This document shows, one piece after another, positions 1 to 7,104 of a DNA stretch of 32,968 nucleotides. The position numbers and the translations under genes are program-made. The stretch spans positions 1 through 32,968 of the forward strand of contig NZ_FQVI01000035.1 in NCBI RefSeq assembly GCF_900129135.1, read 5' to 3'. The stretch comes from Lactonifactor longoviformis DSM 17459. Lineage in GTDB: Bacteria; Bacillota; Clostridia; Lachnospirales; Lachnospiraceae. Each line of letters opens with the position of its first letter. Position 1 is the first letter of the stretch. A model generated the notes under the pieces. That model saw nothing but the letters and a program-made list of their open reading frames with translations. It made no database searches and had not been told where the DNA came from.

Positions 1-225
1 CAGGAGGTATTGGATAATCTTCAGAGTATCCATGGGGCGTTGCTCCGCATGAACCGCTCCATCCAGGCAGAAGGGACATTTGGAATCATCAAATACGACC
101 GAAGGTATAAGCGAATTGTAAGAAGAGGACTGGATTCGGTAAGAGTAGAGATATTTCTTGTTTCTATCGGCCATAATCTCTATAAAATCTATAATAAGCA
201 GATGAGACTCCGGGAAGTGGCTTAA
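1..225 (+). CDS. IS1182-type transposase, C-terminal end (partial)
   Basis: The frame is open from the first base of the window and ends at TAA 223-225, so only the last 74 residues or so are visible. The stretch EGTFGIIKYDRRYKRIVRRG followed by a VEIFLVSIGHNLYK-like segment matches the C-terminal part of DDE transposases of the IS1182 family, where a glutamate (the last acid of the DDE triad) precedes a conserved GxFGxxK block and an arginine-rich stretch. The gene would move an insertion sequence by cut-and-paste. Whether the upstream part is intact cannot be seen, so it may be a working element or a remnant. No downstream transposon gene follows. The family call is from motif recall, not from a search. 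Confidence 0.75.
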   Translation, partial: QEVLDNLQSIHGALLRMNRSIQAEGTFGIIKYDRRYKRIVRRGLDSVRVEIFLVSIGHNLYKIYNKQMRLREVA

Positions 226-232
226 AGAAGAA

Positions 233-288
233 AGAGCGCACGTTTGTTGGGGTAAGGGGGATTATGCGCTTTTTACTGCTTTTTTCTT
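233..288 (+). terminator. Possible terminator or right end of the insertion sequence
   Basis: The six-base arms AGCGCA (235-240) and TGCGCT (265-270) form a hairpin with a long loop, followed by T-rich DNA (TTTTACTGCTTTTTTC). It lies directly after the transposase stop, so it could end transposase transcription or be part of the terminal inverted repeat of the element. The left end is outside the window, so the repeat cannot be confirmed. Confidence 0.35.
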
Positions 289-308
289 ACGCTTTCCACA
301 AAATAAAG

Positions 309-356
309 AGGGGCTGAAAAAATGGAGTTAGAGCAACTCCATTTTTTCACAGCCCC
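309..356. terminator. Bidirectional intrinsic terminator
   Basis: A near-perfect stem pairs AGGGGCTGAAAAAATGGAG and TT with the reverse complement at about 334-356; the only irregularity is a two-base bulge. On the plus strand it is followed by TTTT. On the minus strand it is followed by a CTTTATTTT tract. It lies just past the stop of the antiporter gene (minus strand) and after the transposase gene (plus strand), so it can serve both. Confidence 0.85.
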
Positions 357-366
357 TTTTCTCAGT

Positions 367-1920
367 TTATTTTACGGAAGAATAATCAATAGGATATTTC
401 TTTTTGCCAATTTTATCGCATACAAAAAGCGTAGCAATTAACAGAACAAAAGTAATTAGTAAAGGAATATACGGGCTGTTCAGAACCCCCATAACCAGGT
501 AGCCCACGAAGGCACAGGCAGTTACAATAGAGGCGTAGACTAGCTGTGTGGATACATGGTCAATGTGGTTGCATCCGGCCCCTGTGGATGAGAGTATGGT
601 GGTGTCAGAAATAGGTGAAATATGGTCTCCGTAAACTGCACCGGCAAGAATGCCTCCCAATACAGGGAACAGCAGGTGTGCGGTATTGGATGGGGTACAG
701 ATGGCAGCTCCGATAGGGATCAAAAGAGCCATGGTTCCCCAGGAGGTTCCGGTTGCAAACCCCAAAAACGCCGCTACCAGGAAGATAATAGCAGGCAGAA
801 TGAAAACAGGGAAGGAAGAATCATTCACCATATTTCCGATAAAACCGCCGGTGTTAAGATAATCACTGCTGCACACACCGCCGATGGTCCAGGCTAAAAT
901 TAAAATCGTAAAGGATGGAACCATAGACTTAATTCCCTCCGTTATACCGCCCATAAATTCAGTGAAATTCAATACTTTTCTGGGTATGAACAGCAGGAAG
1001 GTTACGATCAGCGCACAAAAACTTCCCAGCACAAGGGACAGGGAGGAATCACAATTGCCGAAGGACTCTGTAAAGGAAGCTTCGCCGGTAAAACCTCCGC
1101 CCGTATACACCATGGCCAGGACCGTAAAAACGATTAAAGCCAGTATGGGGATAACCAGGTCAATCACTTTTCCTTTGGAATTGCCCTTCTGTACTTCCGC
1201 ACCGCTGATAGTATCATCGCTGGAGAATAAATCTCCTTTTTCAATGGCGTTCTTTTCGAATCTGGCCATTGGGCCGAAGTTGATCCGTGTTGTGCAGATG
1301 ATAACAATCATGAGAATGGTAGCCAGTGCATAGAGGTTATAAGGAATGATTTTGACAAATGTAGTCATCCCGTTGCCTCCGGTGGCATCTGAGATATAAG
1401 TGGCAACCGATGCTCCCCAGCTGGATACCGGGGCAATGATGCAGATAGGGGCGGCGGTGGCGTCAAGCAGGTAGGAAAGCTTGGCCCGCGAGATCCTGTG
1501 CTCATCTGTTACCGGCCGCATAACCGTACCTACGGTGAGACAGTTAAAATAATCATCAATAAATATCAGACATCCCAGCGCTGCAGTGGCCAGACTTGCG
1601 CCTCGTCTTGTTTTAATGTGATGAATCGCCCACTGCCCATAGGCGGCAGATCCTCCTGCCCTGGTAACCAGAACAACGATAGCCCCCAGGAGCCCTAAAA
1701 AGATTAGAATGTTTGCATTTCCGCCGATCTTATCACCCATAATAGTAAACGTATTGACTAATGTGGTAATCGGATTTCCGTGACTGTAGATTAGAGCACC
1801 GGCAAGGATCCCAATGATAAGAGAGGAAAGAACCTCTTTGGTAATCAGTGCCAGAATAATTGCGATCAGGGGAGGAAGAATACTCCACCAGCCGAAGTGA
1901 GGCATTTGTAACGCTTCCAT
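367..1920 (-). CDS. nhaC: Na+/H+ antiporter, NhaC family
   Basis: This 517-residue polytopic membrane protein has about 11-12 hydrophobic segments, the usual size for the NhaC family. The segment around residues 118-165 (FIDDYFNCLTVGTVMRPVTD, then a LSYLLDATAAPICIIAPVSS-type stretch) and the late GTSWGTMALLIPI and YGDHISPISDTTILSS blocks are typical of NhaC-type Na+/H+ antiporters, with acidic and polar residues inside membrane segments. Members exchange sodium, or sometimes organic ions such as malate and lactate, for protons. The exact substrate cannot be read. The ATG is preceded by GGAAGGGGG eight bases upstream. A 16-codon leader ORF ends directly at this ATG in the same frame. The neighbouring XRE gene, transcribed in the same direction and upstream, is a plausible regulator. 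The symbol is a family label. Confidence 0.85.
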   Translation of the reverse strand: MEALQMPHFGWWSILPPLIAIILALITKEVLSSLIIGILAGALIYSHGNPITTLVNTFTIMGDKIGGNANILIFLGLLGAIVVLVTRAGGSAAYGQWAIHHIKTRRGASLATAALGCLIFIDDYFNCLTVGTVMRPVTDEHRISRAKLSYLLDATAAPICIIAPVSSWGASVATYISDATGGNGMTTFVKIIPYNLYALATILMIVIICTTRINFGPMARFEKNAIEKGDLFSSDDTISGAEVQKGNSKGKVIDLVIPILALIVFTVLAMVYTGGGFTGEASFTESFGNCDSSLSLVLGSFCALIVTFLLFIPRKVLNFTEFMGGITEGIKSMVPSFTILILAWTIGGVCSSDYLNTGGFIGNMVNDSSFPVFILPAIIFLVAAFLGFATGTSWGTMALLIPIGAAICTPSNTAHLLFPVLGGILAGAVYGDHISPISDTTILSSTGAGCNHIDHVSTQLVYASIVTACAFVGYLVMGVLNSPYIPLLITFVLLIATLFVCDKIGKKKYPIDYSSVK

Positions 1921-1971
1921 CTAACAGACCCCCTTCCGTTGCTGCACATATAATAATGCAGTTTGGGCCAT
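1921..1971 (-). CDS. Possible leader peptide upstream of the antiporter
   Basis: A short ORF (MAQTALLYVQQRKGVC) starts at 1971 behind a purine-rich GAAGAAAAAGAAG stretch. Its TAG touches the ATG of the antiporter in the same reading frame. It sits within the mRNA leader that the promoter at 2032-2061 would produce. It may be translated and couple translation to the antiporter, or be chance. The antiporter's own Shine-Dalgarno sequence lies inside this ORF, so ribosomes translating it would affect access to that site. There is no homology support. Confidence 0.3.
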   Translation of the reverse strand: MAQTALLYVQQRKGVC

Positions 1972-2031
1972 CTTCTTTTTCTTCTTCTTGTTCTTCAATA
2001 TAGATCCCTCCAACAGTATTAAGATAGTCAC

Positions 2032-2061
2032 ATTATAATATATTTTGAGATATATTGTCTA
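2032..2061 (-). promoter_or_regulatory. Sigma-A promoter for the antiporter gene
   Basis: On the minus strand, TAGACA (2061-2056) and TATAAT (2037-2032) are separated by 18 bases. This predicts a start near 2025 and a leader of about 100 bases that is purine-rich. No terminator lies between it and the gene. Confidence 0.7.
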
Positions 2062-2104
2062 TAAAAAAAAGAAAAAGTAGAAAATACGCAATGTTTGTCG
2101 AAAT

Positions 2105-2131
2105 ATGCAATTGCAATATATTATATTGCAA
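2105..2131. promoter_or_regulatory. Palindromic operator candidate
   Basis: Two overlapping palindromes occur here: TGCAATTGCA (2106-2115) and a perfect inverted repeat with arms TTGCAATATA (2111-2120) and TATATTGCAA (2122-2131) around one base. Another GCAAT lies at 2088-2092. The site is upstream of the antiporter promoter and just past the XRE gene end. A GCAATTG core recurs at 2547-2553, beside the XRE promoter. A binding site for the XRE protein is inferred. Confidence 0.5.
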
Positions 2132-2159
2132 ATTAATTCCCCAGATGATAAAATAAGTA

Positions 2160-2504
2160 TTAATCGGAGAGACGTTCTAATTTAAAGGTAAGGTAATCGA
2201 TCAATTCTTTTCGGGTGGATGGAGGAAGCTTTTGGTAAGCGGTCAAAATATAAATGGTTTCCCGGGTCAATACGGGTAATGTAGGGTTATGCTGATCCTC
2301 CAGAGCCACGGTTCCTCTTACGAGAACGTCCAAAGATACAGAGAAGAAATCGGCCATTGCTACCAGCAAGTCCATAGGCGGCATTCGGTGCCCGTTTTCA
2401 TAATTACAATAAGATTGGCGCTGGAGATTGAAGATATCAGCCATCTCCTGTTGGGTGAGTCCTTTTGCTTTGCGTAGACAGCGCAGGTTAGTTTGAAAAT
2501 CCAT
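2160..2504 (-). CDS. XRE-family transcriptional regulator
   Basis: This 114-residue protein has an N-terminal Cro/C1-type helix-turn-helix at residues 5-60 (LRCLRKAKGLTQQEMADIF, recognition helix around QRQSYCNYENGHRMP) and a C-terminal helical tail of about 45 residues (TAYQKLPPSTRKELIDYL) that probably serves in dimerisation. Such small XRE proteins are usually repressors acting in the cytoplasm. AGGAGG precedes the ATG by seven bases. It lies upstream of the antiporter gene on the same strand, and GCAAT-containing palindromes stand at both promoters, which suggests autoregulation plus control of the antiporter. This link is inference. Confidence 0.85.
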   Translation of the reverse strand: MDFQTNLRCLRKAKGLTQQEMADIFNLQRQSYCNYENGHRMPPMDLLVAMADFFSVSLDVLVRGTVALEDQHNPTLPVLTRETIYILTAYQKLPPSTRKELIDYLTFKLERLSD

Positions 2505-2558
2505 AATAGCCTCCTAAAATCTTCCAGTTAAGTATGGAATCTAGGAGCAATTGTATCA

Positions 2559-2587
2559 AGAATAAAAGCAGATTTCTTTTAATGCAA
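2559..2587 (-). promoter_or_regulatory. Promoter candidate for the XRE gene
   Basis: On the minus strand TTGCAT (2587-2582) and TATTCT (2564-2559) are 17 bases apart, about 55 bases upstream of the ATG. A GCAATTG sequence at 2547-2553, shared with the palindrome cluster at 2106-2115, falls close to the predicted transcription start, fitting autoregulation. Confidence 0.45.
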
Positions 2588-2689
2588 CAAAATGAATCCT
2601 AAAATGTAATAATTAGCAGGAGAAACAGCATAATTCTACAGAATAAAGATGTGTTGGAACGTAAGAAGATTGAGGAAGGGGAGAGCCGT

Positions 2690-2905
2690 ATGTATCACTT
2701 GATGGAATTAGGCATTAAATGGAGGAAAAGTAAGAACATTTTTTTAAGAATCTTGTCATTTCTATTTCTGAAGATATCCATTTGCTACGGAAAGATCGTG
2801 GAGTCTATGGCGAAAAAGGAAGCCTGGATTTCGGAGGAGGAAGCAGAAAGGATGAAAAAGCAGACCATGGAACGAATTCAGAGGAGGCTGGCAGAAAAAG
2901 GATAG
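2690..2905 (+). CDS. Small protein of unknown function
   Basis: I do not recognise this 71-residue protein. The ATG at 2690 is chosen because GAGGAAGGGGAG lies just upstream; an in-frame GTG at 2651 would add 13 residues but has no clear ribosome binding site. The N-terminal half holds a short hydrophobic run (IFLRILSFLFLKISICYG) flanked by lysines, which could be one membrane-associated helix. The C-terminal half is a highly charged helix (EEEAERMKKQTMERIQRRL) with coiled-coil character. It is a single-gene unit with its own terminator immediately after the stop. Membrane peripheral location is a guess. Confidence 0.55.
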   Translation: MYHLMELGIKWRKSKNIFLRILSFLFLKISICYGKIVESMAKKEAWISEEEAERMKKQTMERIQRRLAEKG

Positions 2906-2936
2906 GTACCCGTCAGAGGGTACCTGTCCTTTCTTT
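2904..2936. terminator. Bidirectional terminator between convergent genes
   Basis: AGGTACCC (2904-2911) pairs perfectly with GGGTACCT (2918-2925) across a six-base loop. On the plus strand GTCCTTTCTTT follows. On the minus strand ATCCTTTTT follows. It separates the small plus-strand gene from the convergent CYTH gene. Confidence 0.85.
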
Positions 2937-3390
2937 AAAAGTGTGAATCGGGAGCGCTCAGATAGCTGTTATGGTATTTGCCGGTAAAAGTGACATCTTC
3001 CCCGAACCAGGAGGGCGGAAGAAAAGCTTCTGCCATTTCCACAGAGGGGAATTCTACCTCTGCCAGGCACAGGGTTTCGTAAGGGGCATCAAACTGATCC
3101 AGCTCAATGGTTAAAACCTCATCCAGGGGGATGACATATCTTGTCTTTGTGAGAACAATACCATCTGCTTTTTGCAGCAGATGTTCATAGGCCGTCTGAT
3201 TCAGGGGGAGATTGTATTCCTCCCGAACCATCTGGCCTTTGGACTTATAGGTAAGGATATAAGAATCGTCCTGCCTGCGCACGCGGACTACGGGGTCTGT
3301 GCACAGATAAGCCTGCTGTATCCGGTGGCTGGGGTACTGCTCCAGGGAAAGCGGACAGTGGTGTATCAGATATTTTCTTTCTATTTCCAT
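2935..3390 (-). CDS. CYTH domain protein (triphosphate-tunnel enzyme)
   Basis: This 151-residue protein opens with MEIERKYLI, the ExExK signature of the CYTH superfamily (E2, E4, K6 contact metal and phosphate). Further family marks are VRVRRQDDSYILTYKSKG, the EEYNL segment, TKTRYVIPLDE, and a late acidic strand with the LAEVEFPS pattern. CYTH proteins form an eight-stranded tunnel that binds triphosphates; most bacterial ones hydrolyse inorganic triphosphate. The length matches stand-alone bacterial members. A GAGGGA sequence precedes the ATG. It is transcribed alone, facing away from the DJ-1 gene. The substrate cannot be told from sequence: tripolyphosphate is likely, nucleotide triphosphates are possible. 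Confidence 0.85.
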   Translation of the reverse strand: MEIERKYLIHHCPLSLEQYPSHRIQQAYLCTDPVVRVRRQDDSYILTYKSKGQMVREEYNLPLNQTAYEHLLQKADGIVLTKTRYVIPLDEVLTIELDQFDAPYETLCLAEVEFPSVEMAEAFLPPSWFGEDVTFTGKYHNSYLSAPDSHF

Positions 3391-3497
3391 ATGGGATCCC
3401 TCTTTTCTGTTTTTTCATCAGTATAACAGAAAGTGCGCTGGTTGCCAATTGTCCGGCACCGTGATAGAATAGTGGAAAAAGTAAGGAGGACAAACAG

Positions 3498-4058
3498 ATG
3501 GCAAAAGTATGCGTATGCCTGGCAGATGGTTTTGAAGAGGTTGAAGGCCTGACGGTAGTAGATATTCTGAGAAGGGCAGATCAGGATGTCTGTATGGCTT
3601 CCGTTCATGGAAGACTTTCCGTAGAGGGGGCCCATGGAATAAAAGTAGAAGCAGACTGTACGATAGAAAGTGTAGATTTTTCGCAGATGGATATGCTGGT
3701 ACTGCCGGGAGGAATGCCCGGAACAAAGAACCTTGGAGCATGCAGCCTGCTTACCGGGCAGCTGAGGAACTTTTATAAGGAAGGGAAAAAAATTGGTGCT
3801 ATCTGTGCAGCGCCCAGTATCCTGGGAGATTTGAGACTGCTGGAGGGAAAAAAGGCCGCCTGCTATCCCGGATTTGAAAACCGGCTGCGTGGGGCGTCTA
3901 TAACTTCGGAGAGAGTCGCAGTTGACGGGAATATAATTACAAGCAGAGGGGTTGGAACCGCAATACCTTTTGCACTTGCCCTGGCGGGAATACTGGCCGG
4001 CGAGGAAAAGGCACAGGAAATTAAGGAATCCATTATTTATGGACACGTAAAGGAATGA
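3498..4058 (+). CDS. DJ-1/PfpI family protein (YajL/ThiJ type)
   Basis: This 186-residue protein has the full DJ-1 fold pattern: the GFEEVEGLTVVDILRRA segment with the conserved glutamate E16, the MLVLPGGMPG block at 66-75, and the nucleophile elbow AICAAPS with Cys103. The final SRGVGTAIPFAL segment is also typical. Family members are cytoplasmic and are described as protein or small-molecule deglycases, glyoxalases or redox-sensing chaperones; the true activity is debated. AAGGAGG lies upstream of the ATG. The next gene begins eight bases after its stop, so the two probably share a transcript. Confidence 0.9.
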   Translation: MAKVCVCLADGFEEVEGLTVVDILRRADQDVCMASVHGRLSVEGAHGIKVEADCTIESVDFSQMDMLVLPGGMPGTKNLGACSLLTGQLRNFYKEGKKIGAICAAPSILGDLRLLEGKKAACYPGFENRLRGASITSERVAVDGNIITSRGVGTAIPFALALAGILAGEEKAQEIKESIIYGHVKE

Positions 4059-4065
4059 CAGAGGT

Positions 4066-4947
4066 ATGTGGACAAGATTAGAATTAAAAAGCAGAGCAAA
4101 AAAGTCATTTTCCCGGTTTTACTGGGGGGCAGTCGTGGTATGCCTTGCAGCTTTTCTTTTTACAAATGAATTCGGAAACAATTCTGGATCCGCAGGGGGG
4201 GCGCAGCACAGGCAGGAGACAGCCGCAGAACATTTTCGGGGGGAGGCAGAGAGAACAACCGGCATTGTGAACAGCCTGTTTCACAACTCCTTTATCGACA
4301 GCGCCAAAGGACTCGCGGACGAGACCTTAAGTCCTTTGGAAAAGATGGGCGCGGTGGGGAAGATGGTCTCCAAATTTATCAAAGCACCGTTTATAGTTAT
4401 GCTGTATGCTGTCCCACTGGTATTTTCCGTGCTGATGATTTGTTTCAGGATATTAATCGGAAATCCTCTGAATGTGGGATGCAAAAGATATTTCATGAAA
4501 AACCGGCAGCAGGAAACACGGGTAGGAGAAATTACATACGGATTTGCAAACGGCTATGGAAACATAGCGTCAACCATGTTCTGCGTAGACTTGTTCACGG
4601 CGCTGTGGAGCCTGCTGCTGGTGGTTCCGGGTATTGTGAAAAGCTATGAGTACCGCATGGTGCCCTATATCCTCTGTGAGAATCCTAAGATTGACAGAAG
4701 AAGAGCATTTGAATTAAGCAGAATAATGATGGATGGACAGAAGTGGAATACTTTTGTTCTGGATCTGTCCTTCATTCTGTGGAGTCTGCTTGGGACAGTA
4801 ACCCTGCAGCTGGCTAATATTTTCTATGTACATCCCTATATGTCTGCTACAAATGCAGAGCTGTACGCGGTTCTGCGCAGACATGCTAAGCTGACGGACA
4901 ATATAGAGGACTGGGAGCTGCCTGGCTTCCGGCAGAGCAATTCATAA
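4066..4947 (+). CDS. DUF975 family integral membrane protein
   Basis: This 293-residue protein starts with WTRLELKSRAKKSF, then a first membrane segment (residues 18-33). A polar, probably extracellular stretch at 35-110 follows, then further membrane segments near 111-130, 172-192 and 235-258. The block LLLVVPGIVKSYEYRMVPYI followed by LCENP and a PKIDRRRAFELSR-type helix is the hallmark of DUF975, a family of multi-pass proteins of unknown role common in Clostridia and Bacilli. The family is best defined by this VPGIVKxYxY motif. The ribosome binding site AGAGG is very close to the ATG, so translation may depend on coupling with the DJ-1 gene eight bases upstream. No function can be assigned. 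Confidence 0.8.
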   Translation: MWTRLELKSRAKKSFSRFYWGAVVVCLAAFLFTNEFGNNSGSAGGAQHRQETAAEHFRGEAERTTGIVNSLFHNSFIDSAKGLADETLSPLEKMGAVGKMVSKFIKAPFIVMLYAVPLVFSVLMICFRILIGNPLNVGCKRYFMKNRQQETRVGEITYGFANGYGNIASTMFCVDLFTALWSLLLVVPGIVKSYEYRMVPYILCENPKIDRRRAFELSRIMMDGQKWNTFVLDLSFILWSLLGTVTLQLANIFYVHPYMSATNAELYAVLRRHAKLTDNIEDWELPGFRQSNS

Positions 4948-4996
4948 AAATTTCCCAATTAGGTCTGAAAAAATACTGGCGTTTTTGAAAAGCTTG

Positions 4997-5005
4997 TGCT
5001 ATACT
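4997..5005 (+). promoter_or_regulatory. Extended -10 promoter for the tig operon
   Basis: TGCTATACT is an extended -10 element with no clear -35 at the usual distance. It predicts a start near 5012. The transcript would run through the hairpin at 5042-5076 before reaching tig at 5115. Confidence 0.45.
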
Positions 5006-5041
5006 GTTTTAATGACTGTAAGTATGGGAAAGTGTAACGAA

Positions 5042-5076
5042 AAAAAAGGGGCTGCCATACTGGAAGCCCCTTTTTT
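5042..5076 (+). terminator. Intrinsic terminator or attenuator before tig
   Basis: AAAAAAGGGGCT (5042-5053) pairs with AGCCCCTTTTTT (5065-5076) in a perfect 12-bp stem with a T run. It can end the DUF975 transcript. It lies downstream of the predicted tig promoter, so it may also attenuate tig. Its loop CCATACT (5055-5061) is complementary to AGTATGG (5021-5027) upstream. Confidence 0.75.
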
Positions 5077-5114
5077 AAGCGTATCACATAGAATTAAGGA
5101 GGAATTGTTTAAAA

Positions 5115-6401
5115 ATGAGTTTACAGGTAGAAAAGTTAGAAAAGAACATGGCGAAACTGACGGTTGAGGTTTCTGCTGAAGAGTTAGAAAAAGCAATTCA
5201 GGGCGCATATCTTAAGAATAAAAACAAGATCAGTATCCCTGGTTTCCGTAAAGGTAAAGCTCCACGTGTTATGATTGAAAAGATGTACGGTGCCGGTATT
5301 TTCTATGAAGATGCTGCCAATGCCCTGATCCCGGAAGCATATTCCAAAGCAGTGGAAGAGAGTGAACTGGATGTGGTATCACAGCCGGAGATCGATGTAA
5401 CACAGCTGGAAAAAGGAAAGCCATTTATCTTTACAGCAGAAGTGGCTGTGAAGCCGGAAGTAACATTGGGAGATTACAAAGGCCTGGAAGTAGAAAAGGC
5501 TGATTTAGAAGTAAAAGAAGAAGAGATTGAAGCAGAATTAAAAAAAGAGCAGGAGAATAACTCCAGAACCATCGATGTAGATGACAGGACTGTGGAGAAT
5601 GGGGATATTACAACCATTGATTTTGACGGTTCTGTGGACGGCGTTCCTTTCGAGGGAGGCAAAGGGGAGGACTATCCTCTGACGATTGGATCCGGCGCAT
5701 TTATTCCCGGATTTGAGGAGCAGCTGGTAGGGGCTGAGCTTGGGAAAGAGATGGAAGTTCATGTTACTTTCCCGGAAGATTATCACGCAGAAGAGTTAAA
5801 AGGAAAAGCAGCTGTATTTAAATGCACTGTGAAGTCTATTAAGGTAAAAGAACTTCCTGAATTAGACGATGAGTTTGCTAAAGATGTATCCGAGTTCGAT
5901 ACTCTGGAAGAGTACAAAAATGATATTAAAGAAAAGCTGGCAGTTCAGAAAGAGGAAGCGGCTAAGCGTGCAAAAGAGGATGCCGTAGTAGATAAGGCTA
6001 TTGAAAATGCTTCTATGGAGATTCCTGAGCCAATGGTACAGAACCAGATCCGCAACATGGTGGATGATTTTGCAAGAAGAATCCAGTCACAGGGACTTTC
6101 CATTGAACAGTATTTCCAGTTTACAGGCCTGGATGCTGAAAAGCTTCAGGAGCAGATGAGACCGCAGGCGTTAAAGCGCATCCAGAGCAGGCTGGTGTTA
6201 GAGAAAATTGCGGAAGCGGAAGATATCCAGATCGCAGATGAAAAGTTAGATGAAGAGATTCAGAAGATGGCTGAGATGTACAAGATGGAAGCTGACAAAT
6301 TAAAGGAATTAATGGGAGATTACGAGAAAGAACAGATGAAGAAAGATATGGCTGTTCAGGAGGCCGTAACATTAATTGCCGAGGCTGCAAAAGAGGTTTA
6401 A
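5115..6401 (+). CDS. tig: Trigger factor, ribosome-bound chaperone
   Basis: This 428-residue protein matches trigger factor in length and layout. The N-terminal ribosome-docking domain carries the signature GFRKGKAP at residues 43-50, which contacts ribosomal protein uL23 at the exit tunnel. A FKBP-type prolyl isomerase domain follows at about 150-245 (DGDFDG-like IDFDGSVDGVPFEGG, then GSGAFIPGFEEQLVGAELG). A long helical C-terminal domain with the substrate cradle runs to the end. It helps nascent chains fold in the cytoplasm. AAGGAGG precedes the ATG. It heads the tig-clpP-clpX-lon-ysxC cluster, linking folding to proteolysis. Translation of the gene may be affected by the hairpin in its leader. 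Confidence 0.97.
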   Translation: MSLQVEKLEKNMAKLTVEVSAEELEKAIQGAYLKNKNKISIPGFRKGKAPRVMIEKMYGAGIFYEDAANALIPEAYSKAVEESELDVVSQPEIDVTQLEKGKPFIFTAEVAVKPEVTLGDYKGLEVEKADLEVKEEEIEAELKKEQENNSRTIDVDDRTVENGDITTIDFDGSVDGVPFEGGKGEDYPLTIGSGAFIPGFEEQLVGAELGKEMEVHVTFPEDYHAEELKGKAAVFKCTVKSIKVKELPELDDEFAKDVSEFDTLEEYKNDIKEKLAVQKEEAAKRAKEDAVVDKAIENASMEIPEPMVQNQIRNMVDDFARRIQSQGLSIEQYFQFTGLDAEKLQEQMRPQALKRIQSRLVLEKIAEAEDIQIADEKLDEEIQKMAEMYKMEADKLKELMGDYEKEQMKKDMAVQEAVTLIAEAAKEV

Positions 6402-6433
6402 AAGCGTGTTGAATATGAATAGGAGGAGTTCTC

Positions 6434-7015
6434 ATGAGTTTAGTACCATATGTCATTGAACAGACGAGCAGGGGAGAGAGAAACTACGACATCTATTCCA
6501 GACTATTAAAAGAAAGAATCATCTTTTTAGGCGAAGAAGTAAACGATGTGACTGCCAGCCTGGTAGTTGCCCAGCTCCTTTTTTTGGAATCAGAAGATCC
6601 GGGAAAGGATATTCAGCTGTATATTAACAGTCCCGGAGGGTCCGTAACCGCAGGACTGGCTATTTATGATACGATGAACTATATTAAGAGTGATGTATCT
6701 ACCATTTGCATCGGTATGGCTGCAAGTATGGGAGCCTTTCTGCTTGCAGGGGGAGCCAAAGGCAAACGTATGGCGCTGCCCAATGCCGAGATTATGATCC
6801 ATCAGCCCTCGGGCGGAGCGCAGGGACAGGCAACCGAGATCGAGATTGTGGCGGAACATATCTTGAAGATCAAGAAGAAATTGAATACTATTCTGGCTGC
6901 CAATACAGGACAACCAATTGAGGTTATTACTGCGGATACCGAAAGAGACAATTATATGTCCTCTGAGGAAGCCAAGGCGTATGGCCTGATTGATATGGTG
7001 ATTGAGCACAGATAA
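6434..7015 (+). CDS. clpP: ATP-dependent Clp protease proteolytic subunit
   Basis: This 193-residue serine peptidase of the S14 family has the complete triad: Ser98 in GMAASMG, His123 in MIHQPSGG, and Asp172 in DTERDNYMS. It has the usual length and a near-canonical numbering. ClpP forms a 14-subunit barrel that degrades proteins fed by ClpX or another ATPase. The N-terminal propeptide is very short. AGGAGG lies seven bases upstream of the ATG, and the gene follows tig by 32 bases, so both are probably cotranscribed. ClpX, its partner, is the next gene. Confidence 0.97.
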   Translation: MSLVPYVIEQTSRGERNYDIYSRLLKERIIFLGEEVNDVTASLVVAQLLFLESEDPGKDIQLYINSPGGSVTAGLAIYDTMNYIKSDVSTICIGMAASMGAFLLAGGAKGKRMALPNAEIMIHQPSGGAQGQATEIEIVAEHILKIKKKLNTILAANTGQPIEVITADTERDNYMSSEEAKAYGLIDMVIEHR

Positions 7016-7025
7016 TTCATTCAGA

Positions 7026-7056
7026 TAAGACTCCTGCTAAATTAGCGGGGGTCTTA
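7026..7056 (+). other. Stem-loop between clpP and clpX
   Basis: TAAGACTCCTGC pairs with GCGGGGGTCTTA (with two G-T pairs) around a TAAATTA loop. No T run follows directly, so it is more likely a partial terminator or an mRNA processing or stability element than a full stop. Confidence 0.5.
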
Positions 7057-7104
7057 TGTAGCTCTTAACCCACAGGTATGCCAGACTGAAGAAAGGATAT
7101 AACT

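Noticed and set aside
884-1333. Plus-strand ORF of 149 codons opposite the antiporter gene
   Set aside because: It is antisense to a clear membrane transporter, lacks a binding site and has no family features.
4281-4496. Antisense ORF in the DUF975 gene, and many similar shadows across the window
   Set aside because: They lie opposite or inside genes with strong family marks and have no ribosome binding sites.
4985-5167. A 60-codon ORF running through the tig leader and into tig
   Set aside because: It reads through the terminator hairpin, overlaps tig in another frame and has no ribosome binding site or family marks.
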